Shown: positions 33,874-41,891 of the stretch, piece by piece
Numbering within the stretch: the stretch's first letter is position 1
Layout: each line of letters starts with the position of its first letter
Source of the DNA: Villigracilis sp024434165
GTDB lineage: Bacteria > Chloroflexota > Anaerolineae > Anaerolineales > Villigracilaceae
Length of the DNA: 64,000 bases
Direction of reading: 5' to 3'
Assembly: GCA_030263665.1 (NCBI GenBank)
Contig: SZPK01000029.1
Location: 62,001 to 126,000, forward strand
Translations under genes and position numbers: made by a program
The notes under the pieces: model-generated
Seen by the model: the letters and a program-made list of their open reading frames with translations, nothing else
The model's database searches: none
Told to the model about the DNA's origin: nothing

Positions 33874-34497
33874 ATGACCGATGAATGGCTTTCCTTAAGC
33901 GACGCCGCCGAACTGCTGGGCGTGCATCCCAGCACGGTGCGGCTTTGGTCCGATAAGGGCATTTTGCCGGTGCACAAGACGCAGGGCGGGCATCGCCGCT
34001 ATAAGCGCAGTGAAATCTCCCTCTGGGCACAGACCAACTCCAAGTCCAGAGTGGAGGCGCTCAAGCCCGAACGCATGATGCAGGAGGTCATCCGAAATGT
34101 CCGCCTGCACATCTCGGATGGAAACCTGGAAGCGGAATCCTGGTATCGAAAACTGGACGAGCAGGCGCGGACGCAGTATCGCCTGAGTTCGCGGTCGCTG
34201 TTCCACGGCTTGATGAATTATGTCGCCGCCAACGACGAGGAGGGCGCTTCGGAGGCGTACGCCATCGGTTATGAATACGCCTCGCGCGCGCGGCGGTACA
34301 ACCTGAGTTACGTGGATGCAACCCGGGCGTTCCTGTTCTTCCGCGATACGCTGATCGAATCGGTGGTCAAGGTGTGCGGCGAGGCGAACATCCCGGCTGC
34401 GCAGTCTTCGCAGATGTATTCGAAGATCCACAAATTTACCGACGACATTCTCATCAGCCTGCTGCAAACCTACGAGTCGCTCGGCGGCGGGCGCTGA
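33874..34497 (+). CDS. MerR/BldC-type helix-turn-helix regulator with helical sensor domain
   Basis: 207 residues. The N-terminus (LSLSDAAELLGVHPSTVRLW, then GGHRRYKRSEI) is a MerR/excisionase-type winged helix. The C-terminal 130 residues are all helical (SRSLFHGLMNYVAANDEEGA, YVDATRAFLFFRDTLIESVV) and resemble the globin-like or RsbRD-type helical sensors of stress regulators; this match is loose. GAGGTGAT gives the ribosome site. It stands before a Ser/Thr kinase gene that has its own promoter, so a functional link is possible but unproven. Confidence 0.65.
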   Translation: MTDEWLSLSDAAELLGVHPSTVRLWSDKGILPVHKTQGGHRRYKRSEISLWAQTNSKSRVEALKPERMMQEVIRNVRLHISDGNLEAESWYRKLDEQARTQYRLSSRSLFHGLMNYVAANDEEGASEAYAIGYEYASRARRYNLSYVDATRAFLFFRDTLIESVVKVCGEANIPAAQSSQMYSKIHKFTDDILISLLQTYESLGGGR

Positions 34498-34578
34498 CGG
34501 CGGATGAGCCGTACCATTGGGGGGACATCAAATGCGCTGCAATCTGCCGTTTTGCTTGCGCCATCACTTCGGCTGGTT

Positions 34579-34584
34579 TATACT
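34579..34584 (+). promoter_or_regulatory. -10 box (TATACT) of the Ser/Thr kinase gene
   Basis: TATACT ends 7 nt before the ATG; TTGCGC (34556-34561) lies 17 nt upstream as a -35. The transcript is probably leaderless. Confidence 0.6.
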
Positions 34585-34591
34585 TGCCTGC

Positions 34592-36031
34592 ATGGCTATC
34601 CCTGAAACGATAGGGCGTTACGTAATCAAATCGGAACTGGGCCGCGGCGGAATGGCAACCGTGTACCGCGCGTTCGACCCGAAATTCGAGCGCGAGGTTG
34701 CGATCAAAGTCCTGCCGCGCGAAATGCTGCACGACCTGCAATTCCACTCCCGGTTCGAGCGCGAGATCAAACTGATCGCGGCGCTGGAGCATCCAGCCAT
34801 TGTGCCGGTCTATGACGTGGGAGACGAGGACGGACAGCCTTACTTTGTGATGCGTTACATGCCGGGCGGTTCACTCTCGGACCTGATCGAGCAGGGCAGC
34901 ATCTCCATTCAGGATACTGCGCGCATCGTGGAAAAGATCGCCCAGGGACTCGCCTACGCCCACCGCAAGGGAATCATTCACCGCGACCTGAAACCCGATA
35001 ACGTGCTCTTCGACGACAACGGCGAACCGTTTATCTCGGATTTCGGCGTTGCCAAATTGACCGAATCCGCCAGCAGTCTCACCGGCTCCGGCGTGATCGG
35101 CACGCCCGCCTACATGAGCCCCGAACAGGCGCAGGGTTTGGAAATTGACCTGCGCAGCGACGTGTATGGGTTGGGCGTGATCGTCTACCAGATGTTGAGC
35201 GGTCACCAGCCCTACAGCGCGGATACGCCCATGGGCGTGGTGGTCAAGCACATCACCGAACCCGTGCCGGAAATTCTGAAAGCCCTGCCAGACCTGCCCC
35301 CCGAAGTGGATGCCCTCATCAAGACCGCGATGGCGAAGGATAAAAATCAGCGCTTCGCCAACACCATCGAACTGGCGAAAGCCCTGAACCGGATCGCGTT
35401 TGGGAGCGAAGGCAGCCTGACCTTTGGCACGAACAGCGGCATCAGCGCGCGTCCGAAGACCCAGACCATGCAGTTATCCCGCAGTCAGACCGGCTTCATG
35501 GTGACTGGGATTGTGCTTTTGGTCGCCGTCATCGGTTTCTTCCTCCTGCGCAACCAGCTGATCCCGCCTGCCACACCCACTCCGCTCCTTACCGCCACAA
35601 TCGAGCCCACCCCGCTGCCGACGAACACCGAGGTTCTGCCAACCGGTCCGGTCTTTGCGCCGGTTTGCCCGGCAGATGTATCCTTCCCCGCCCCGGTGGG
35701 CAGGGAAACCGATAATTACTGCGTTCAAAAAATCCCTTATGCCAACGCGCTGCTCGAGGAGACGGCAACCTTCGAAGTGCTGAACACAGACGGCGCAAAA
35801 TGCCGCGTGGAGGCGGTCAAGAACGGCGAACAGGTCCTTTCCTGCACGGGACCCAGTTTTGCCGTCATCCAACTCAAGGTCTGTAGAGCGCCCGAACTCT
35901 CCAGCGAAGAACTCGCCCGGTGCGCGCCGGACTCAACCTACAATGCCGGGAATCAATGCTGTGTCCCCCTGCCGCCCGAAGAAGCGGGCTGCCGAATCAT
36001 CGAAATAAAACTAAAAGGCTGCGGCGGTTAA
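34592..36031 (+). CDS. Transmembrane serine/threonine protein kinase with Cys-rich outer domain
   Basis: 479 residues. Kinase domain 1-270: glycine loop GRGGMATV (17-24), VAIK lysine, HRDLKPDN catalytic loop, DFG and the APE-like SPE. A juxtamembrane stretch leads to one membrane helix (about 303-322), a Pro/Thr linker and an outer domain of about 125 residues with around ten cysteines (for example CVPLPPEEAGC). It has the PknB layout, but the sensor is not PASTA; the Cys-rich part should be disulfide-bonded. The start MAIPETIGRYVIKSEL was chosen because a -10 box abuts it. Confidence 0.88.
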   Translation: MAIPETIGRYVIKSELGRGGMATVYRAFDPKFEREVAIKVLPREMLHDLQFHSRFEREIKLIAALEHPAIVPVYDVGDEDGQPYFVMRYMPGGSLSDLIEQGSISIQDTARIVEKIAQGLAYAHRKGIIHRDLKPDNVLFDDNGEPFISDFGVAKLTESASSLTGSGVIGTPAYMSPEQAQGLEIDLRSDVYGLGVIVYQMLSGHQPYSADTPMGVVVKHITEPVPEILKALPDLPPEVDALIKTAMAKDKNQRFANTIELAKALNRIAFGSEGSLTFGTNSGISARPKTQTMQLSRSQTGFMVTGIVLLVAVIGFFLLRNQLIPPATPTPLLTATIEPTPLPTNTEVLPTGPVFAPVCPADVSFPAPVGRETDNYCVQKIPYANALLEETATFEVLNTDGAKCRVEAVKNGEQVLSCTGPSFAVIQLKVCRAPELSSEELARCAPDSTYNAGNQCCVPLPPEEAGCRIIEIKLKGCGG

Positions 36032-36034
36032 TGG

Positions 36035-36060
36035 ATCGGGCGCATCGCGCGCCCGATTTT
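36035..36060 (+). terminator. Rho-independent terminator after the kinase gene
   Basis: ATCGGGCGC and GCGCCCGAT form a 9-bp stem with a 5-nt loop, followed by TTTCTTT. It starts 3 nt after the kinase stop. Confidence 0.85.
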
Positions 36061-36079
36061 CTTTCCACAGGCGGGATGA

Positions 36080-36085
36080 TACAAT
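36080..36085 (+). promoter_or_regulatory. Extended -10 (TGATACAAT) of rsmI
   Basis: TACAAT with an upstream TG ends 6 nt before the rsmI ATG, which predicts a leaderless transcript. Confidence 0.65.
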
Positions 36086-36091
36086 AACGCA

Positions 36092-36916
36092 ATGGGAACC
36101 CTCTATCTCGTTGCCACGCCAATCGGAAACCTCGAAGATATGAGCCCGCGCGGCGTGCGCATCCTGCGCGAGTCCATTCTGATCGCGGCGGAGGATACGC
36201 GGCACACGAGAATACTGCTCAGCCATTTCGGCATCAAAACCCCCGTCATCAGTTATTACGAACACAACAAAATGACCCGGCTCGATTTCATCCTCGAAAA
36301 ACTGGCGGAAGGGAATGTGGCGCTGGTCTCAGATGCGGGGACTCCCGCCATCAACGACCCCGGCTGCGAACTGGTCCAGTCCGCCCTCGCTTCCGGCTTC
36401 GACGTTCAGCCTGTTCCCGGACCCTCGGCTCCCATCTCCGCTTTGAGCGTTTCCGGCTTGCCCACCGATTCGTTTTTATACCTCGGCTATCTCCCTCACA
36501 AATCCAGCGAAAGGCATAGTTTTGCAGGGCAGGTTTCCAACTTGCCTTACACCCTGGTCTTTTTAGAAACCCCGCACCGCCTGCTCGACTCCCTCGAAGA
36601 CCTGCTCACCGTCCTCGGCGACCGCCGCATCTGCGTTGCCCGCGAAATGACCAAGATGTACGAGGAATTCTGGCGCGGACAAATCAGCGGTGCGATCGGG
36701 CATTTCAAATCGAAGGAACCGCGCGGAGAGTTTACGCTGGTGGTCGAAGGAAAGAGAAAAGAGGAAAATGCAAAATGGGAAGAGGCTGAGTTATTGAAAG
36801 CCGTCAGGAAGGAATTGAAGGCGGGTAAATCTGCCAGGGAAATCTCCGCTGCACTGGCGGAACAGAGCGGGTGGAATAAAAAGGAAGTTTATGCAATCAT
36901 AAATAAATCGAAATGA
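36092..36916 (+). CDS. rsmI: 16S rRNA (cytidine(1402)-2'-O)-methyltransferase
   Basis: 274 residues. Tetrapyrrole-methylase fold: GTLYLVATPIGNLEDMSPRG at the N-terminus, EDTRHTRILLSHF, LVSDAGTPAINDPG and QPVPGPSA. RsmI 2'-O-methylates C1402 of 16S rRNA using SAM. The segment near residue 225 (GKRKEENAKWEEAE) is coded by a GGAAAGAGAAAAGAGG-type run and may reflect an inserted repeat. The S10 peptidase gene follows after 10 nt, so the two are probably co-transcribed. Confidence 0.93.
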   Translation: MGTLYLVATPIGNLEDMSPRGVRILRESILIAAEDTRHTRILLSHFGIKTPVISYYEHNKMTRLDFILEKLAEGNVALVSDAGTPAINDPGCELVQSALASGFDVQPVPGPSAPISALSVSGLPTDSFLYLGYLPHKSSERHSFAGQVSNLPYTLVFLETPHRLLDSLEDLLTVLGDRRICVAREMTKMYEEFWRGQISGAIGHFKSKEPRGEFTLVVEGKRKEENAKWEEAELLKAVRKELKAGKSAREISAALAEQSGWNKKEVYAIINKSK

Positions 36917-36926
36917 GGAGTGAACC

Positions 36927-38417
36927 ATGCCCGAAGAAACCAAAAAACCCGAAGATAAAAAAGAAGAGAAGAAAGAGGAAAAGCAGGAACCCAAAGACAA
37001 CCTCGTCACCACCAAGCATTCGGTGAAAATCGGCGGCAGGACCGTCAAATACAGCGTCACCGCCGGGACGATGGTCGTGAAGGAGGAAATCCACGACAAG
37101 GACAAGGACGCCGAAGTGGAAAAGCCGCGCGCGCAGATCTTCTTCGTCGCCTACACCAGAGACGACGTGAAGGACAAGTCCAAACGCCCCATTACCTTCT
37201 CCTTCAACGGCGGACCCGGCTCCTCGTCTGTGTGGCTGCATTTGGGCGTGCTTGGTCCGCGCCGTGTGGTGCTCACCGACGAAGGCGAAATGCCCAAACC
37301 GCCCTTCAAACTTACCGACAACGAATACTCCATCCTCGATGAGACCGACCTCGTCTTCATTGACCCGATGAGCACGGGCTTCAGCCGCCCGGTGGAAGGC
37401 GAGAAATCGAGGGAATGGCACACCTTCCAAAAGGATATCGCTTCGGTGGGCGATTTCATCCGCCTGTACACCACGCGCTACAACCGCTGGCTCTCGCCGA
37501 AGTTCCTCGCCGGCGAATCCTACGGCACAACGCGCGCGGCGGGTCTCTCCGGCTACCTGGCAGACCGCCACGGCTTGCTGCTCAACGGGCTGATGCTCGT
37601 CTCGTCTGTGCTCGACTTCACCACGCTCGATTTCAACCACAACAACGACCTGCCCTACATTCTCTTCGTGCCGGGCTACACCGCCACCGCCTGGTATCAC
37701 GGCAAGATTGACAAAAAGATTCCGTTGAAAACCTGGCTCAAAGAGTCGGAAGAGTTCGCGCTGGGCGAATACGCCGCCGCCCTGCTGAAGGATGCGTCGC
37801 TTTCCAAAGAGGAACGCAGGAAGATCGCCGAAAAACTCTCGCGCCTTACCGGCATCTCGGTCGAATTCATCGAACGCGGCAGCCTGCGCATTCACACCTT
37901 CCACTTCTTCAAGGAACTCCTGCGCGACCGCGGGCTGACGGTGGGGCGTCTCGACAGCCGCTTCACCGGCATTGACCGCATCGGCGTGACCGAGACCTTC
38001 GAGTACGACCCGCTCTTCGCGCAGGTCAACGGTCCGTACACGGCGGCGTTCAACGACTACATCCGCTCCGAACTCAAATTCGAAACCGATACGCCCTACG
38101 AAATCCTCAGTGACAAGGTCTGGCGTCAGTGGTCGTACAGTTATTTCGAGAATCAATACGTCAACGTTGCCGAAACCCTGCGCGCCGCGATGACCTTCAA
38201 CAAGTACCTCAAAGTCTTCGTCGCCAACGGCTACTACGACCTCGGTACGCCCTATTTCGCCACCGAATACACCTTCGACCACCTCGGTCTGCATGAATCT
38301 TTGCGCAGGAACGTCAGCATGGGCTACTACGAAGCGGGGCACATGATGTACATCCACCTGCCGTCGCTCAGGCAGATGAAGAAAGACCTCGCCAAATTCA
38401 TTCGGGATGCCAGTTGA
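36927..38417 (+). CDS. S10-family serine carboxypeptidase-like protein, cytoplasmic
   Basis: 496 residues. FNGGPGSSSVWLH forms the oxyanion region; the triad is S198 (GESYG), D438 (NGYYDLGTP) and H472 (EAGHMMY). S10 enzymes remove C-terminal residues, usually at acid pH in lysosomes or outside the cell, but here there is no signal peptide: the N-terminus is a very charged Lys/Glu-rich stretch of about 25 residues. GAGGAG precedes the ATG. Location in the cytoplasm, or export by an unknown route, is unusual for the family; the substrate is unknown. Confidence 0.85.
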   Translation: MPEETKKPEDKKEEKKEEKQEPKDNLVTTKHSVKIGGRTVKYSVTAGTMVVKEEIHDKDKDAEVEKPRAQIFFVAYTRDDVKDKSKRPITFSFNGGPGSSSVWLHLGVLGPRRVVLTDEGEMPKPPFKLTDNEYSILDETDLVFIDPMSTGFSRPVEGEKSREWHTFQKDIASVGDFIRLYTTRYNRWLSPKFLAGESYGTTRAAGLSGYLADRHGLLLNGLMLVSSVLDFTTLDFNHNNDLPYILFVPGYTATAWYHGKIDKKIPLKTWLKESEEFALGEYAAALLKDASLSKEERRKIAEKLSRLTGISVEFIERGSLRIHTFHFFKELLRDRGLTVGRLDSRFTGIDRIGVTETFEYDPLFAQVNGPYTAAFNDYIRSELKFETDTPYEILSDKVWRQWSYSYFENQYVNVAETLRAAMTFNKYLKVFVANGYYDLGTPYFATEYTFDHLGLHESLRRNVSMGYYEAGHMMYIHLPSLRQMKKDLAKFIRDAS

Positions 38418-38461
38418 CGCCTGCTGTTTACCGGTTCGGTTTTTGAAGGCAAGGTGAAACG

Positions 38462-39526
38462 ATGAATCTCGACGATCTCGATTTTTTCAAATCTTTGGAT
38501 GTCCAAAACCTGCTCGCCGAAATTGACGGACTGCCGGATCAATTGCAAGCCGCATGGGATTTGGGGAAGGCGCAGCCGCTCCCCGACCGGCGGGACTTCC
38601 GCGCCATCGTCCTGTGCGGAGTGGGCAGTTCGGCTCTCGGTGCAGACCTCGTGACTGCGTACGGCGCTTCGAGCCTTTCCCTCCCCGTAAGCGTCCACCG
38701 CGATTATGGATTGCCCGGCTTTGCAAAAGGGAAGGATGTGCTGGTGGTCTGTTCTTCCCACTCCGGGAACACCGAGGAGACATTGGATTCGTTCGAGACC
38801 GCCGTCAAGAACGATTGCACGGTGGTAGTCATTTCCACCGGCGGGGAACTGTCCAAACGCGCCGGGGAGAGAAAACTCCCGGTCTGGCAATTCAGCCATA
38901 AAGGTCAGGCGCGAAGCGCGCCGGGATTCATGTTTGGTCTCACGCTGGCATTGTTCGCCCGTCTCGGTCTCATCCCCGATTTATCCAATGATGTGGCGGA
39001 AGCGGTCGCCGCGATGAAGAAATCGCAGGAGCATTTGCGCGCCGATGTGCCCGCCGCGAACAACCCCGCCAAGCGTTACGCCGGTCAATTGATGGGGCGC
39101 TGGGTGACGGTGATGGCTTCGGGCGCGCTTGCGCCGGTTGCGCGCCGCTGGAAGAGTCAGATCAACACGCTTGCCAAATCGGCGGCGAACGTTGAATTCC
39201 TGCCGGAAGCCAATCATGATACGCTGGCGGGACTGGCGAACCCGTATGCGCTGCTCAATTCACAGACGATGACGCTCTTTTTGCGTGCGCCGTCCGACCA
39301 TCCGCGCAACCGCCTGCGCTCCGACCTGACGCGCACCACGCTGATGCTCGAAGGCTTGAATACCGACTTCGTGGATGCGCGCGGCGAATCCACGCTGGCG
39401 CACATCTGGACGCTGATTCTGTTCGGCGATTACATGGCGTATTACCTGGCGATGGGCTATGCCATTGACCCCGCTTCGGTGGAGGCGCTGGAACGATTCA
39501 AGGAGGAGATGGCGAGGAATAAGTAG
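38462..39526 (+). CDS. Bifunctional phosphoglucose/phosphomannose isomerase
   Basis: 354 residues with two SIS domains. VLCGVGSSALGADL and VCSSHSGNTEETLDSFE bind the sugar phosphate; FLPEANHDTLAG carries the glutamate, and the SIS C-terminal helix (STLAHIWTLILFGDYMAYYL) holds the His. The PGI/PMI family of archaea and some bacteria interconverts glucose-6-P, mannose-6-P and fructose-6-P. It could use fructose-6-P from the sugar operon. AAGGTG precedes the ATG. The gene converges with the tetR-like gene 8 nt away. Confidence 0.88.
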   Translation: MNLDDLDFFKSLDVQNLLAEIDGLPDQLQAAWDLGKAQPLPDRRDFRAIVLCGVGSSALGADLVTAYGASSLSLPVSVHRDYGLPGFAKGKDVLVVCSSHSGNTEETLDSFETAVKNDCTVVVISTGGELSKRAGERKLPVWQFSHKGQARSAPGFMFGLTLALFARLGLIPDLSNDVAEAVAAMKKSQEHLRADVPAANNPAKRYAGQLMGRWVTVMASGALAPVARRWKSQINTLAKSAANVEFLPEANHDTLAGLANPYALLNSQTMTLFLRAPSDHPRNRLRSDLTRTTLMLEGLNTDFVDARGESTLAHIWTLILFGDYMAYYLAMGYAIDPASVEALERFKEEMARNK

Positions 39527-39534
39527 GTTAGCGT

Positions 39535-40107
39535 TTATGCAAACTGCTCCAGATTGACCGCCACGAGCGGGAACGCTTCGTCCACGAATTTTTCGAGGGC
39601 GGGGCGTTTTTTCTTGTGGCTGTAATGGGAAGCCAGTCCGTAGATCGCCCAGGCGGCGACGGTGGCGGGAATCTCGGCGGAGACCTGGGGATTGGACTGT
39701 TGAAGCCAGTGGGAAAGTAGTTCGAAGATTTGTTTCTTGATCTGTCCCTCCACCAGCGTTTCGAACTGCTCGTGGATCTGGGCGCAATTGTTATGCAGGC
39801 CCACCAGGAATTCGCACACCACAAAGATCAATATCCGCAGATTGTCGAGGCGGTAGGTGCAGGCGCTCAGTGTACGCTTTTCGAGCGCTGCATTGAAGGT
39901 CTGCTCGATGAAATGATCGAGCAGGGCGTATTTATCCTGAAAGTGGGCGTAAAAGGTGGCGCGGTTGATCTGCGCCTTTTCGGTCACGTCCTGCACGGAG
40001 ATGTTCTCGAAGTTCCTTTCGGCGAGGAGATTGCCAAAGGCATCCAGAATCAGGTTCCGGGTCCGTTTGACGCGCGGGTCGAGTTTTTCTTCGAGGATGG
40101 GCAACAT
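39535..40107 (-). CDS. TetR-family regulator
   Basis: 190 residues. The N-terminal helix-turn-helix (FENISVQDVTEKAQINRATFYAHFQDKYALL) is standard TetR/AcrR; the rest is a helical ligand domain of unknown specificity. GGAG precedes the ATG. It is divergent from a doxX gene, and two dyads with a TGTTG-N6-CAACA core lie in the shared spacer, one beside each start. It probably represses itself and doxX until a small hydrophobic or oxidising compound binds. Confidence 0.88.
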   Translation of the reverse strand: MLPILEEKLDPRVKRTRNLILDAFGNLLAERNFENISVQDVTEKAQINRATFYAHFQDKYALLDHFIEQTFNAALEKRTLSACTYRLDNLRILIFVVCEFLVGLHNNCAQIHEQFETLVEGQIKKQIFELLSHWLQQSNPQVSAEIPATVAAWAIYGLASHYSHKKKRPALEKFVDEAFPLVAVNLEQFA

Positions 40108-40116
40108 TTTGTCTCC

Positions 40117-40136
40117 TTTGTTGCTTAGTCAACAAA
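40117..40136. promoter_or_regulatory. TetR operator 1
   Basis: TTTGTTG-CTTAGT-CAACAAA, perfect 7-bp arms, directly upstream of the tetR-like gene and overlapping its ribosome-site region. Confidence 0.75.
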
Positions 40137-40152
40137 TCGAAAAGATTGTCGG

Positions 40153-40181
40153 TTGACTTCCAAAAAGGGAATTGGTAAATT
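40153..40181 (+). promoter_or_regulatory. doxX promoter
   Basis: TTGACT (40153-40158) and TAAATT (40176-40181), spacing 17. The start of transcription falls within the next dyad. Confidence 0.7.
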
Positions 40182-40185
40182 ATCA

Positions 40186-40211
40186 ACATCTGTTGTTTAT
40201 CCAACAGATGT
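40186..40211. promoter_or_regulatory. TetR operator 2
   Basis: ACATCTGTTG-TTTATC-CAACAGATGT, perfect 10-bp arms. It shares the TGTTG-N6-CAACA core with operator 1 and covers the predicted doxX transcription start. Confidence 0.8.
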
Positions 40212-40261
40212 CAAAAAGATACCACTTCGGTGGAAATTTGTCAACTCAAAGGAGATGAAAA

Positions 40262-40648
40262 ATGGATATTGCTTTTCTGATCGGTCGTATTGTTGTCGGG
40301 CTGTACTGGCTGTATGGCGCGTACGCCCACTTCACCCAGCCCGGGCTGGCGGCGTATGCCGAGGCAAAGGGCGTACCGTTTGGCGGGCTCGCCGTGCGCG
40401 GAACGGGTTTGCTGCTGCTGTTTGGCGGTTTGAGCATCCTGACCGGCGTCCAGCCGATCCTAGCGATCTTGGCGTTAACGGTCTTCCTGCTCCCCGTCAC
40501 GCTGTGGATGCACAACTTCTGGACGGTGCAGGACCCGGAGGCGCGCGAGACGGAATTCCTGATGTTCACCAAGAACATTGCCATGCTTGGGTACACGCTG
40601 ATTCTGCTCGCCATCCCCCAGCCATGGATTTTCAGCCTCGGCTTCTAA
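40262..40648 (+). CDS. DoxX-family membrane protein
   Basis: 128 residues with four membrane helices; IGRIVVGLYWLYGAYAHFTQP and the pattern LLLLFGGLSILTGVQPILA are typical DoxX/DoxD. Such proteins take part in thiol/redox stress or quinone-linked reactions in several bacteria, but the function here is open. AGGAG is 6 nt before the ATG. Regulation by the divergent TetR-like protein through the palindromes is likely. Confidence 0.8.
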   Translation: MDIAFLIGRIVVGLYWLYGAYAHFTQPGLAAYAEAKGVPFGGLAVRGTGLLLLFGGLSILTGVQPILAILALTVFLLPVTLWMHNFWTVQDPEARETEFLMFTKNIAMLGYTLILLAIPQPWIFSLGF

Positions 40649-40662
40649 GCAGCCATCTGATG

Positions 40663-40861
40663 GGGTTTATAAAATTTTCTGCTGCTCAAGCCTCCGCACC
40701 CATTCCGGGCGCTTTCCCCGGCGGCGGGGACGCCGCCGGGGGCATATTTTACCCGAGTTGCTGCCTTGGTTTCAAGAGGCTTCCCTCACCCCAAACAAGG
40801 TTATATATTCTGGGATGACTTCCCCCTCTCCCGATGGGAGAGGGCAGGGTTTATAAAATTT
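40663..40861. repeat. Composite repeat bounded by 15-bp direct repeats
   Basis: GGGTTTATAAAATTT occurs at 40663-40677 and again at 40847-40861. Between them lie the GC-rich palindrome CCCCGGCGGCGGGGACGCCG and copy 2 of the 97-bp repeat. The arrangement resembles an inserted element with a target duplication, but no gene is inside. The rest of the 303-nt spacer before the dioxygenase gene holds its promoter and hairpin. Confidence 0.65.
40751..40847. repeat. 97-bp dispersed repeat, copy 2
   Basis: Differs from copy 1 (15322-15418) at only two positions. Same orientation and the same terminal CCCTCTCCCGATGGGAGAGGG hairpin. Confidence 0.85.
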
Positions 40862-40901
40862 ATTTCGAGCGACTACTTAATGCAGGTACAATTTCGAGAG
40901 A

Positions 40902-40932
40902 CAGGTTCGTCCATATCCTATGGACGAACCTG
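40902..40932 (+). promoter_or_regulatory. 5'-leader hairpin of the dioxygenase gene
   Basis: Perfect 14-bp stem (CAGGTTCGTCCATA) with a 3-nt loop, followed 6 nt later by TTTTTT. A TACAAT box at 40887-40892 places the transcription start about 3 nt before the stem, so the mRNA would begin with this hairpin. It could be an operator, an attenuator or an mRNA cap-like stabiliser. Confidence 0.7.
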
Positions 40933-40951
40933 AAAGGATTTTTTGAAAATC

Positions 40952-41869
40952 ATGACGACACAAACAAACAGCCCCATTCGGCAAAATTTCTCGATCCATC
41001 CCGCCGCGACGGTCGGTCACATTTCTTTGACCGTTGCCAGCCTCGATAACCAGCTCGAGTTCTATCAAAAAGCGCTGGGGTTCAAACTCCATTGGCGCGA
41101 GGGGAACCGGGCAGGCTTGGGTGCGGGCGGAAGCGATTTGCTCTTCCTCACCGAGGAGTCCGGCTTAAAGAAATATCGCGGCGTGACGGGGCTGTATCAT
41201 GTGGCGTATCTCTTCCCGAACCGCCGTGAACTGGCGATTGCGATGGCGCGCCTGTTTGCGTTGAAATATCCCAACGCGCCCACCGATCACATCATGACCA
41301 AAACCACCTACCTCGACGACCTCGAAGGCAATGGCATCGAGTTGTATTGCGAATCGCCCGAGGACGGCACGTGGACGTTCAAGGACGGCAAATTCGAATC
41401 CTATCGCAAGGACGGCTCCTGGAGCGACGGGCGCGAACCGCTCGATGTGGATGCACTGTTCGAGAACATTCGTGAGGATGACCGTCTCGATGCGCCTGTG
41501 CCGCCGGAGTTGAGAATCGGTCACGTTCACCTGCACGTCCGCGATGTGGATGAGGCGGTGGATTTCTATCACGGCGTGCTCGGCTTCGATGTGATGGGAG
41601 TCTCGAAAGCGTTCCAGATGGCGTTCGTCTCCGCGGGCGGATACCACCATCATATCGGGCTCAACACCTGGCAGGGACGCGGCGCGCCGCCTCCCCCGCC
41701 CGATGCAGTGGGTCTGCGCCATTTCACCGTGGACTTCCCGAATCCTTCCGCCCTTGCAGACGTGGTCGCCCGCGTGGAAAATGCAGGCATCCCCTACAAT
41801 CAGACCAAAGACGGCATCCTCCTGCAAGACCCGTCGCAGAATGGGGTGCTGTTGCGCGCGGTTGGATAG
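40952..41869 (+). CDS. Catechol-2,3-dioxygenase-like VOC protein (CatE type)
   Basis: 305 residues with two vicinal-oxygen-chelate modules (about 22-140 and 185-300). VGHISLTVASLDNQLEFYQK and IGHVHLHVRDVDEAVDFYHG begin each module; the second has metal ligands in GHVHLHV (His), LRHFTVDFP (His) and a later Glu is not certain. The form matches the Fe/Mn-dependent extradiol dioxygenases of the Bacillus CatE (YfiE) group, induced by quinones or catechols. The start is ATG 40952; a TTG three codons earlier is possible. A hairpin stands at the 5' end of the mRNA and a terminator follows. Confidence 0.8.
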   Translation: MTTQTNSPIRQNFSIHPAATVGHISLTVASLDNQLEFYQKALGFKLHWREGNRAGLGAGGSDLLFLTEESGLKKYRGVTGLYHVAYLFPNRRELAIAMARLFALKYPNAPTDHIMTKTTYLDDLEGNGIELYCESPEDGTWTFKDGKFESYRKDGSWSDGREPLDVDALFENIREDDRLDAPVPPELRIGHVHLHVRDVDEAVDFYHGVLGFDVMGVSKAFQMAFVSAGGYHHHIGLNTWQGRGAPPPPPDAVGLRHFTVDFPNPSALADVVARVENAGIPYNQTKDGILLQDPSQNGVLLRAVG

Positions 41870-41891
41870 TTGCCCATGGACGATGGACGAC

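Noticed and set aside
36897..38357. A 486-codon minus-strand frame opposite the S10 peptidase gene
   Set aside because: Same reason: an antisense shadow of a clear gene with an intact catalytic triad; the translated product is low in complexity and has no start signals.
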